DNA from: an uncultured Bacteroidales bacterium
GTDB taxonomy: Bacteria > Bacteroidota > Bacteroidia > Bacteroidales > UBA932
DNA: 5,722 nt
Direction: 5' to 3'
NCBI GenBank assembly: GCA_945912085.1
Contig: CAMEBJ010000087.1
Coordinates: 1-5,722, forward strand
Made by a program: the position numbers and the translations under genes. Shown piece by piece: positions 1 to 5,667 of the stretch. Position 1 is the first letter of the stretch; the number at the start of each line of letters is the position of its first letter. The notes beneath the pieces were generated by a model, which had not been told where the DNA came from, did no database searches, and saw nothing but the letters and a program-made list of their open reading frames with translations.

Positions 1-20
1 AATTTTTCTTTTCCTGACAT
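1..20 (-). CDS. Possible start of a third operon gene, cut by the left edge
   Basis: On the minus strand an ATG at bases 20-18 follows the TGA stop of the upstream transporter gene (23-21) with no gap. It opens a frame reading M-S-G-K-E-K before the window ends. The two transporter genes of this operon are separated by only three bases, so a directly abutting third gene would fit the pattern. Only six codons are visible, so neither the reading frame nor a product can be confirmed. The alternative is that this is simply the 3' untranslated end of the operon; no terminator hairpin is visible in these 20 bases. Confidence 0.35.
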
Positions 21-1394
21 TCAGACAGCAGGATCATCCAGACCGAGTTCAGGATGGCGGCGGGAAGAGACTGACAGGAGGATTGCCACCACAATCGAGA
101 CTATGCCGAGCAGGACGAAAACATACTCGGCCTGAATGGCGGCGGAGACCTCCTGAAGGGCATTGCCGCTTTCGGTGATGGTGTTCTTGAAAATGCGTCC
201 GATGAAAATCGGGACGATCATCATTCCCATATTCTGAATCCAGTAAATCAGAGAGAAGGCTGTGCCGAGGTTCTTTTCAGGCACAATCTTCGGAACCGAA
301 GGCCACATCGCCGAAGGGACCAGTGAATATCCTATTCCCAGAAGGGCAATTGAGACATATCCATATTCCGCAACTCCCCTCGGGGCGAAGACTATTATCA
401 GATGTGAAATCAGCACAAGGGCTGAACCTACTGTCATCCAGAGGGTTGCTCTGCCGGTCCTGTCCACCAGAGCTCCGAACAGAGGGGTGAAGACAATCGT
501 GAAGAAAGGAATCATCGAAAGCATCCAGGTCGCAGTCTCCAGTTCCATCCCGAACAGCGGAATGAGGATGGACGTGCCGAACTTCTTGAATCTGATGACA
601 CAACAGTAGAAAAAGACACAAAGGAGGGCAATCATCAGAAAGCGCGGATTGGTGAGAACCTTCCAGATGTCGGAGAAACGGAATTTTTCATCCTCGGCAG
701 TCTGGTGGCGGTCCGACACTCCCCTTTCCCTGTCAAAACGGGCATCCATTGCCACGAAAACGCCCCAGAGGATGCCTCCCAGAAGGAGCAGGGCAAGTCC
801 CAGAAGCGCAGGTCTGTTGGTATCGGAAAGGAAATACATCTCTCCAGCAGGCTTCTGAGCGACAATCATCGGAGAAAGCACAAGTGCAGCTGCCGTTCCA
901 AGCCGAGCGATGGAGAGCTGAAGTCCCATCGCAAGGGCTACATTCCTGCCTTTGAACCATTTGGCGATGGAACGGGTGACGGCAACTCCGGCAATTTCAC
1001 TTCCCAGGCCGAAAAGCATACATCCTACGTATGCCACAGTCAGGGAGATTTTCGGTGAGAGTCCTGAAGAAATCGCATAGAAAACCAGCCCCGCACCGAG
1101 AATCATCAGGGCAACGAATGCCGACCCGACGATTCTGACCCCGTACAGGTCAAGAAGGATGCCGCAGACAATAAGTCCCCCGCAAACGCACAGGAATGAA
1201 TATCCACCTGCATAAAACCCGTAATCCTCATAGTCCCAGCCAAGTTCAAGCAATTCAGGATTTTTGAACAGATGCGACAGGGACGAGAACATATCGTCGA
1301 AGAAGTACGACGCGAACATCGGAACAACAAGACAGGCAAGTGCTGCCCAACAGAGCCACTTGCCTGCTTTTTTCCCATCTGAGAATGGTTTCAT
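21..1394 (-). CDS. MFS transporter, MFSD1-like (second gene of a tandem pair)
   Basis: This 457-residue inner-membrane carrier has about twelve hydrophobic helices (roughly 13-30, 59-81, 88-108, 117-139, 151-175, 196-215, 252-268, 287-308, 317-337, 344-364, 378-402, 422-442) and a charged central loop (about 217-250), the usual MFS layout. MFS motif A appears after helix 2 (LDLYGVR, 81-87) and again after helix 8 (DRTGR, 311-315). The stretches FGLGSE (128-133), KWFKG (145-149), SIARLG (161-166) and AMWPSVPKIVPEKNLGTA (362-379) match, from memory, the same segments of animal MFSD1. On that alignment E133, R164 and W364 correspond to its dipeptide-binding residues. Dipeptide or small-peptide transport is therefore an inference; direction and coupling are unknown. 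It starts three bases after the stop of its paralogue, so it is probably co-transcribed and may be translationally coupled. No Shine-Dalgarno sequence is visible. Helix 7 differs from the paralogue: R-F-K-K (268-271) where the other has P-F-Q-R. Confidence 0.88.
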   Translation of the reverse strand: MKPFSDGKKAGKWLCWAALACLVVPMFASYFFDDMFSSLSHLFKNPELLELGWDYEDYGFYAGGYSFLCVCGGLIVCGILLDLYGVRIVGSAFVALMILGAGLVFYAISSGLSPKISLTVAYVGCMLFGLGSEIAGVAVTRSIAKWFKGRNVALAMGLQLSIARLGTAAALVLSPMIVAQKPAGEMYFLSDTNRPALLGLALLLLGGILWGVFVAMDARFDRERGVSDRHQTAEDEKFRFSDIWKVLTNPRFLMIALLCVFFYCCVIRFKKFGTSILIPLFGMELETATWMLSMIPFFTIVFTPLFGALVDRTGRATLWMTVGSALVLISHLIIVFAPRGVAEYGYVSIALLGIGYSLVPSAMWPSVPKIVPEKNLGTAFSLIYWIQNMGMMIVPIFIGRIFKNTITESGNALQEVSAAIQAEYVFVLLGIVSIVVAILLSVSSRRHPELGLDDPAV

Positions 1395-1397
1395 AGA

Positions 1398-2765
1398 CTA
1401 TTTCTGGATGTTTGGCTTTTCAAGTCCATATCCCTTCCTTATGTCCTCGGCCTTGAGGGCGAGGCTGAGCAGAAAAGCGAGTATCCCGAATGAGGCAAAC
1501 ACAAGCATCGGCACGAAATATCCGTCAGTTGACTGGCGGAGGGCCCCGATAATCTTAGGCACGAAGCAAAGGCCGATGTTCTGAACCCAGAAAATCAGGC
1601 AATATGCAGATCCGAGGATTTTCTCATCAATGATTTTCGGAACCGATGGCCAGAGGGCTGCCGGCACGAGCGAGAAGCTGACTCCCAGAACGACAATCAG
1701 CAGAAGGGCGAGCCATTTCTGCGGGAAGGCCGGAAGGACGAATGCGAAACAGAGATGGCAGACAATCATGATTACGGAGCCTACCATCAGCATCGATGCA
1801 CCCTTGCCCACCCTGTCAAGGAAGATTCCCAGGAACGGTGTGAGGCACATAGCAAGAATCGGGAAGCAGCTGAACAGACGTGCAGCATCGGCGGCCTCGA
1901 TTTGAAGTGTGATTTCAAGGAAATTGGTGGCATATCTCTGGAACGGGAAGATTGCGCTGTAGTAGAGAACGCATAGAAGCGCGACAATCCAGAACATCTT
2001 GCTCTTGAAAATCGCCCCGAGGTCGCTCAGATGGAATTCCTCGTCAGAACCGTCCTCTGAATTGGAAATTCCTGCAGCAGCAAGCTGGGAGTCGAATTTC
2101 TTGTCCATTATGCCGAAAATGATGAAGTTTACAAGTCCTACGCAAAGGAGGGCACCGCAGAATCCCAGCGGGGCAAGCACAGAACCTCCGAAAGCCTTGC
2201 TGATGATTGGAGCAATCCACATCACTGCAAAGACACCAAGACGGGCGATTGCCATCTCAAGACCCATTGCAAGAGCCATTTCCTTGCCTTTGAACCACTT
2301 GGCAAGAATCTTCGAAACATTTGTCCCTTCCATCTCGCAGCCGCAGCCAAAGATCATAAAGCCCAGTGATGCCATTTTTGCGCTTGCAGGCATCTCAACC
2401 CACCAGCTGCCGAGCCATCCGGCAAAAGCCGTTGTCTGGAACCAGTCGCTGATCCCGACAAATTTAATGGCCGCACCCAGAACCATCAGACCTGCGGAAA
2501 GGATTCCGGAGAAACGCACTCCGAGTTTGTCAAGAATGACACCAGCGACAATCAGGAAACCGCAGACATTGAGGATGTATTCCGAAGCCGCGTATGTTCC
2601 GAAAACACTGCTGTTCCAATGCAGATTGCCCTCGACAAGCGACATCAGAGGCGACATCACATCCACAAACATATAGGCGAAGAACATCATCAACGCCACC
2701 AGGACAAGGACGGTCCAACGCGCCAGTGGACTGTCATTCATCAGTTTTTGTACTTGTTTTACCAT
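1398..2765 (-). CDS. MFS transporter, MFSD1-like (first gene of a tandem pair)
   Basis: This 455-residue membrane carrier has about twelve predicted helices (near 17-34, 60-79, 86-104, 131-150, 161-186, 200-219, 258-276, 296-317, 325-345, 350-372, 384-406, 415-437) and a polar, acidic central loop at about 220-256. Motif A is present as LDKLGVR (78-84) and LDRVGK (316-321). It is clearly a paralogue of the next gene, and the closer of the two to animal MFSD1 as I recall that protein: shared features are AYMFVD (30-35), KWFKGKE (156-162), AIARLG (172-177), YYSAIFPF (268-275) and LWPSVPKIIDEKILGSA (371-387). E144, R175 and W372 fall on the recalled MFSD1 substrate residues, so small-peptide transport is inferred, not shown. 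The first ATG is used because the frame is open from there into a basic N-terminus (MVKQVQK) before helix 1; Met9 is a possible alternative. It is first in its operon, reading away from the gre gene, with TAG as stop. Confidence 0.88.
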   Translation of the reverse strand: MVKQVQKLMNDSPLARWTVLVLVALMMFFAYMFVDVMSPLMSLVEGNLHWNSSVFGTYAASEYILNVCGFLIVAGVILDKLGVRFSGILSAGLMVLGAAIKFVGISDWFQTTAFAGWLGSWWVEMPASAKMASLGFMIFGCGCEMEGTNVSKILAKWFKGKEMALAMGLEMAIARLGVFAVMWIAPIISKAFGGSVLAPLGFCGALLCVGLVNFIIFGIMDKKFDSQLAAAGISNSEDGSDEEFHLSDLGAIFKSKMFWIVALLCVLYYSAIFPFQRYATNFLEITLQIEAADAARLFSCFPILAMCLTPFLGIFLDRVGKGASMLMVGSVIMIVCHLCFAFVLPAFPQKWLALLLIVVLGVSFSLVPAALWPSVPKIIDEKILGSAYCLIFWVQNIGLCFVPKIIGALRQSTDGYFVPMLVFASFGILAFLLSLALKAEDIRKGYGLEKPNIQK

Positions 2766-2874
2766 AATATCGTTAGTTCATATTTTTCAAAAACTCGCGA
2801 ATATAATACAAATACTCAAAAAAATGCTTAACTTGGAACGGTTTTTTGAGTTAGATTACTATTTGGAAATAGGA
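2766..2874. promoter_or_regulatory. AT-rich divergent intergenic region with promoters for both sides
   Basis: This roughly 110-base gap separates the minus-strand transporter operon from the plus-strand gre gene and must hold both promoters if both are expressed locally. On the minus strand, TATATTCG (2805-2798) matches the Bacteroidota -7 box TAnnTTTG at seven of eight positions and would leave a leader of about 25 bases before the transporter start. On the plus strand, TATTTTTC (2781-2788) also matches at seven of eight. Neither has a convincing TTTG -33 box at the usual spacing, so the exact promoters are uncertain. Confidence 0.3.
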
Positions 2875-3342
2875 ATGGAATATCTGTCAAAAGAAAGATA
2901 TGACGAACTTGTTGCGGAACTCAACTATATGACAGACGTTGAGTATCCGCGGATAAGGGATGACCTGGCTGAGGCCCGGTCACAGGGTGATCTGAGCGAA
3001 AATTGCGGATACAGGGCTGCCAGAAGGGCCCAGGCCAAGGCAATAAGCCGGATACGTTTTCTCCAGAAAGTTCTTCAGCATTCGAGAATCATCGACACGA
3101 GTATCCTGCCGAAAGACTGCATCAGTCTTCTGAGCAAGGTTGAGTTCACCCATCTTGGAACAGGCAGGAGGATGGCCTACACCATAGTCACCCATCACGA
3201 AATGAATCTGGAACAAGGCAAAATCTCCTGCAATTCCCCAATCGGGGCGGCACTTATGGGCAAGAAAGAGGGCGACATTGTCGAGGTAAAGGCTCCTGCC
3301 GGGGCATTTCAGATAAAGATTGAAAGTGTATCAACACCTTAA
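2875..3342 (+). CDS. greA: GreA-type transcript cleavage factor
   Basis: Gre factors insert a coiled coil through the RNA polymerase secondary channel and use two acidic tip residues to stimulate cleavage of backtracked RNA, rescuing stalled polymerase in the cytoplasm. From this start the product is 155 residues, close to the usual GreA length of about 157. It begins MEYLSKERYDELVAEL like family members, has the tip motif GDLSEN (38-43; D39 and E42 are the catalytic acids), and ends in the FKBP-like C-terminal domain with LSKVEF, GKISCNSPIGAALMGKKEGD and a final IKIESVS strand. An in-frame ATG 51 bases upstream (2824) would add 17 residues, MLNLERFFELDYYLEIG, which the family lacks; the start at 2875 is preferred. 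The tip helix after SEN reads CGYRAARRAQ, where most GreA proteins have something close to AEYDAAKEAQ, so it is more basic than normal. It could be a second, divergent Gre paralogue rather than the only GreA. It stands alone on its strand, with dxs 210 bases downstream. Confidence 0.87.
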   Translation: MEYLSKERYDELVAELNYMTDVEYPRIRDDLAEARSQGDLSENCGYRAARRAQAKAISRIRFLQKVLQHSRIIDTSILPKDCISLLSKVEFTHLGTGRRMAYTIVTHHEMNLEQGKISCNSPIGAALMGKKEGDIVEVKAPAGAFQIKIESVSTP

Positions 3343-3498
3343 CCGGTTTTTCCAGTATACATCAAAAAGCTTTCCGATTATGTTTACCAAGCAATCAAAA
3401 TCCCAAAAATGAAAATGTCCATTCTGAGAGAATATGACAAGACATTCGAATTTACTGTCAAGTAATGGAGGTTCTGATATTTGCGAAACTTGTACATA
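3343..3498. other. Intergenic stretch without a recognisable gene
   Basis: This stretch between the gre stop and the dxs promoter is AT-rich and holds no convincing coding frame. Small inverted repeats occur: GTGT/ACAC overlapping the gre stop, the palindrome AACCGGTT followed by a short T run (about 3341-3351), and ATTCT-GAG-AGAAT (3421-3433). None is strong enough, or followed by a long enough T tract, to be called an intrinsic terminator. Confidence 0.5.
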
Positions 3499-3532
3499 TT
3501 TCCCGATTTTTGAAATATAAATCGTAACTTTG
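3499..3532 (+). promoter_or_regulatory. Bacteroidota-type promoter for dxs
   Basis: TAACTTTG at 3525-3532 is an exact match to the TAnnTTTG -7 box used by the primary sigma factor of Bacteroidota. The -33 element is weak: TTTC at 3499-3502 with a 22-base gap is the nearest candidate, and the better-looking TTTG at 3509-3512 is too close (12 bases). Transcription would begin about 3538-3541, giving dxs a leader of only about 12-15 bases with no room for a riboswitch. Confidence 0.6.
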
Positions 3533-3552
3533 CCGGCCAGATTTGACCTGCT

Positions 3553-5454
3553 ATGCGGAATTTGCTTGACAAAATAGAGTCACCGGCGGACATTCGTCAT
3601 CTCAGCATGAATGAGTTGAAAGAATTGTGCGCCGAACTCAGGGATTATATGATTGAATGCTGTTCGACAAATCCCGGCCACCTCGGCTCAAGCCTCGGGG
3701 CGGTGGAATTGGTCGTGGGTATTCATTACGTGTTCAATACTCCCGAGGACAAGGTGGTTTTTGATGTCGGACATCAGGCATACGCCCACAAGATTCTGAC
3801 CGGACGAAAGGAAATCTTCAGGCAGAACAGGAAGAAGGACGGCATCAGCGGCTTCCCCAAACGTTCGGAAAGCATCTACGATGCATTCGGGGCCGGACAT
3901 TCATCGACATCCATTTCCGCAGCCCTGGGAATTGCCCAGGCGGAAAAAGCCCGGGAAACGGGGAACAAAACCATTGCGCTGATTGGGGACGGAGCCCTCT
4001 CCGGAGGTCTGGCATTCGAGGGGCTGAACAATGCCTCCGAGGCTGACCTGCTGATGATTATCAATGACAACAACATCTCGATTGACAAGAACATCGGCGG
4101 CATACACGAGCATCTGCTGAACCTGACCACTCACCCGACCTACAACAGGCTTAAGGACAAAGTCTGGAACAGAATGGGCGAAGGCAAGTTGCGCGAGAAG
4201 ATTCAAAGATCCGTCATCCGACTGAAATCCAATCTGGTAAGCACTTCAGGAGGCGATCTCTTCGAAGCACTCGGACTGCGCTACTTCGGCCCGGTGGACG
4301 GCAACGACATAGTCCAGGTGATCGGCGCCCTTCAGAAACTGAAATCACTCAAGGGCCCGAGGGTACTTCACACAATAACAGTCACAGGCACGGGCTATGC
4401 ACCGGCCGAGGAGGACCAGACGACCTGGCACGCACCGGGAAAATTCGACCCGGTGGACGGCAAAAGGCTGAAGAACGGCGACCACAAGGAAAGCCGCTAT
4501 CAGGATGTCTTCGGACAAGTGCTTCTGGAACTTGCCCGTCTTGACCGGAGGGTTGTCGGAGTAACACCGGCAATGGCCAGTGGCTGCGGAATGAATCTGC
4601 TCGCCAAGGAAATGCCGGAGCGTTTCTTCGATGTCGGAATTGCGGAAGAGCACGCCGTAACTTTCTCCGCCGGAATGGCAAGTGCGGGAATGAAGCCTTT
4701 TTGCAACATCTATTCGTCATTCTCACAGAGGGCATACGACCAGATAATCCACGATGTCGCTCTCCAGAATCTCGGGGTTGTCTTATGCCTGGACCGCAGC
4801 GGACTGGTGGGTGAAGACGGCGCCACACATCACGGCTGCTATGACATTGCAGCCTACAGAAGTATACCGGGAGTGGTCATCGCCGTCCCATCCGACGAGA
4901 TTGAGCTTAAAAAGATGATGTACACGGCCTACAAGTCTGAAAACACACCTTTTGTAATAAGGTATCCGAGGGGATATGGAGAAGGGGCCCCATGGATGTC
5001 CTGTGACTTCGGGATTCTGCCTGTGGGCAAAGGCGAGAAAGTCTGCGACGGGGAAGGGATAGCCGTAATTGCGGCAGGACCGGTGGTCAGAAGGGCAGTG
5101 GAAGCGGCGGAAGAATGCTTCGAAAAAACGGGGAAAAGACCGACTGTATATAATATAAGGTATATCAAACCTGTTGATGAATCCATTCTTGAGGAGGCGA
5201 TGGCTTCGGAAACGATTATCACAGTGGAGGACGGATGTGTCAAGGGAGGATTGTTCGGAGAAGTTGCGGAATACTCATCAATGAAAGGATACAGAGGTAC
5301 AGTCATTCCGGCCGGGATACCTGACCGCTTCATCTCCCAGGGTACACAGGCAGAACTCAGAATGGAGTGCGGGATAGACAAAGATTCACTTTTTCGACTG
5401 TTTTTACAAGAATTTAGCAAAAGAAAAGAAAAAAGTTTTGGAGATAAAGAATAA
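3553..5454 (+). CDS. dxs: 1-deoxy-D-xylulose-5-phosphate synthase
   Basis: This ThDP- and Mg-dependent cytosolic enzyme condenses pyruvate with glyceraldehyde-3-phosphate to give DXP and CO2. That is the entry step of the MEP isoprenoid pathway, and DXP is also a precursor of thiamine and pyridoxal phosphate. The 633-residue product is full length (E. coli about 620). The N-terminal domain has NPGHLGSSLG (40-49, with H43), DVGHQAYAHK (71-80), and the ThDP/Mg motif GDGALSGG (145-152) through NDN (171-173). H293 lies in TTWHAPGKFDP. The central pyrimidine domain has DVGIAEEHAVTF (360-371), where E365 aligns with the catalytic Glu370 of E. coli, then Y387, R393 in SQRAYDQ, R415, D422 and H426, all at a constant offset of five from the E. 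coli active-site numbering. The C-terminal domain is present (DGCVKGGLFGE, 560-570; IPDRFISQGTQ, 589-599). The tail KRKEKSFGDKE (623-633) is lysine-rich, and its codons overlap a tRNA promoter. The gene has its own promoter, no evident Shine-Dalgarno sequence and no visible operon partner. Confidence 0.97.
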   Translation: MRNLLDKIESPADIRHLSMNELKELCAELRDYMIECCSTNPGHLGSSLGAVELVVGIHYVFNTPEDKVVFDVGHQAYAHKILTGRKEIFRQNRKKDGISGFPKRSESIYDAFGAGHSSTSISAALGIAQAEKARETGNKTIALIGDGALSGGLAFEGLNNASEADLLMIINDNNISIDKNIGGIHEHLLNLTTHPTYNRLKDKVWNRMGEGKLREKIQRSVIRLKSNLVSTSGGDLFEALGLRYFGPVDGNDIVQVIGALQKLKSLKGPRVLHTITVTGTGYAPAEEDQTTWHAPGKFDPVDGKRLKNGDHKESRYQDVFGQVLLELARLDRRVVGVTPAMASGCGMNLLAKEMPERFFDVGIAEEHAVTFSAGMASAGMKPFCNIYSSFSQRAYDQIIHDVALQNLGVVLCLDRSGLVGEDGATHHGCYDIAAYRSIPGVVIAVPSDEIELKKMMYTAYKSENTPFVIRYPRGYGEGAPWMSCDFGILPVGKGEKVCDGEGIAVIAAGPVVRRAVEAAEECFEKTGKRPTVYNIRYIKPVDESILEEAMASETIITVEDGCVKGGLFGEVAEYSSMKGYRGTVIPAGIPDRFISQGTQAELRMECGIDKDSLFRLFLQEFSKRKEKSFGDKE

Positions 5455-5467
5455 ATATCTATCTTTG
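5437..5467 (+). promoter_or_regulatory. Consensus Bacteroidota promoter of the tRNA operon
   Basis: TTTG at 5437-5440, a 19-base spacer and TATCTTTG at 5460-5467 give a complete match to the -33/-7 consensus of the phylum's primary sigma factor (TTTG, about 19-21 bases, TAnnTTTG). The -33 box lies inside the last codons of dxs and the -7 box lies six bases after its stop. Transcription should start near 5473-5476, leaving a precursor leader of about 40 bases before tRNA-Thr. Confidence 0.8.
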
Positions 5468-5473
5468 CAATCC

Positions 5474-5496
5474 CTTTCGGAAAGACCTGAACAGGT
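5474..5496 (+). other. Two short inverted repeats in the tRNA leader
   Basis: CTTTC-G-GAAAG (5474-5484) and ACCTG-AA-CAGGT (5485-5496) sit side by side just after the predicted transcription start. As drawn, their loops are too small and no T tract follows, so a terminator for dxs is unlikely. They could be short 5' hairpins of the tRNA precursor, or chance. Confidence 0.25.
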
Positions 5497-5514
5497 AGAA
5501 CGAAAAAGGAGCAC

Positions 5515-5588
5515 GCCGATGTAGCTCAGTTGGCTAGAGCACGTGATTTGTAATCTCGGGGTCGTGGGTTCGACTCCCTCCATCGGCT
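5515..5588 (+). tRNA. tRNA-Thr (anticodon TGT)
   Basis: The 74-base sequence folds as a cloverleaf. The acceptor stem GCCGATG/CATCGGC (5515-5521 with 5581-5587) is perfect; the D stem is GCTC/GAGC with a nine-base loop; the anticodon loop TTTGTAA (5547-5553) has TGT at 5549-5551, reading ACA and other ACN threonine codons; the variable loop has five bases; the T loop is TTCGACT. The discriminator is T5588, and CCA is not encoded, so it must be added by the nucleotidyltransferase. Two pairs are U-U mismatches: one in the anticodon stem (5544 with 5556) and one in the T stem (5565 with 5579). It heads the tRNA operon. Confidence 0.95.
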
Positions 5589-5616
5589 CAGTTCTTTAAA
5601 AGAATTTCGAAGTTTG

Positions 5617-5654
5617 TTTCCGGGTGAGAAGCCTGACGAAGAAATCGCCGGAAA
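5617..5654 (+). repeat. Inverted repeat in the spacer between the two tRNAs
   Basis: TTTCCGG (5617-5623) and CCGGAAA (5648-5654) are perfectly complementary around a 24-base loop, and can be extended with a bulge by TTG (5614-5616) with CAA (5659-5661). The hairpin would bring the 3' end of tRNA-Thr near the 5' end of tRNA-Tyr in the precursor. A role in processing is only a guess. There is no following T tract, so it is not a terminator. Confidence 0.35.
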
Positions 5655-5667
5655 GAAACAAGAAAAC

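Noticed and set aside
1999..2676. Plus-strand open frame of 225 codons opposite the first transporter gene
   Set aside because: It lies wholly antisense to a clear 12-helix transporter, its composition is rich in Ser, Pro, Arg and Ile with no family signature, and no promoter or start signal supports it.
21..2765. One transporter gene split by a frameshift, or an artefactual duplication
   Set aside because: Each frame encodes a complete 12-helix protein with its own start, stop and both halves, and the two sequences have diverged throughout, so they are true paralogues.
2802..2807. TATAAT, an exact E. coli-type -10 box upstream of gre
   Set aside because: No -35 partner is present, the organism's promoters follow the TTTG/TAnnTTTG pattern, and such a hexamer is expected by chance in this AT-rich gap.
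3341..3351. AACCGGTT palindrome followed by T residues, as a gre terminator
   Set aside because: The palindrome has no loop and the T run is only about five bases including the palindrome's own; this is not a credible intrinsic terminator.
3384..3593. Minus-strand open frame of 69 codons across the dxs promoter
   Set aside because: It runs over the dxs start and promoter, has no recognisable motif, and is explained by the AT-rich intergenic DNA.
4929..5420. Minus-strand open frame of 163 codons within dxs
   Set aside because: It is fully antisense to the conserved C-terminal part of dxs, with Ser/Pro/Thr-rich composition typical of a shadow frame.
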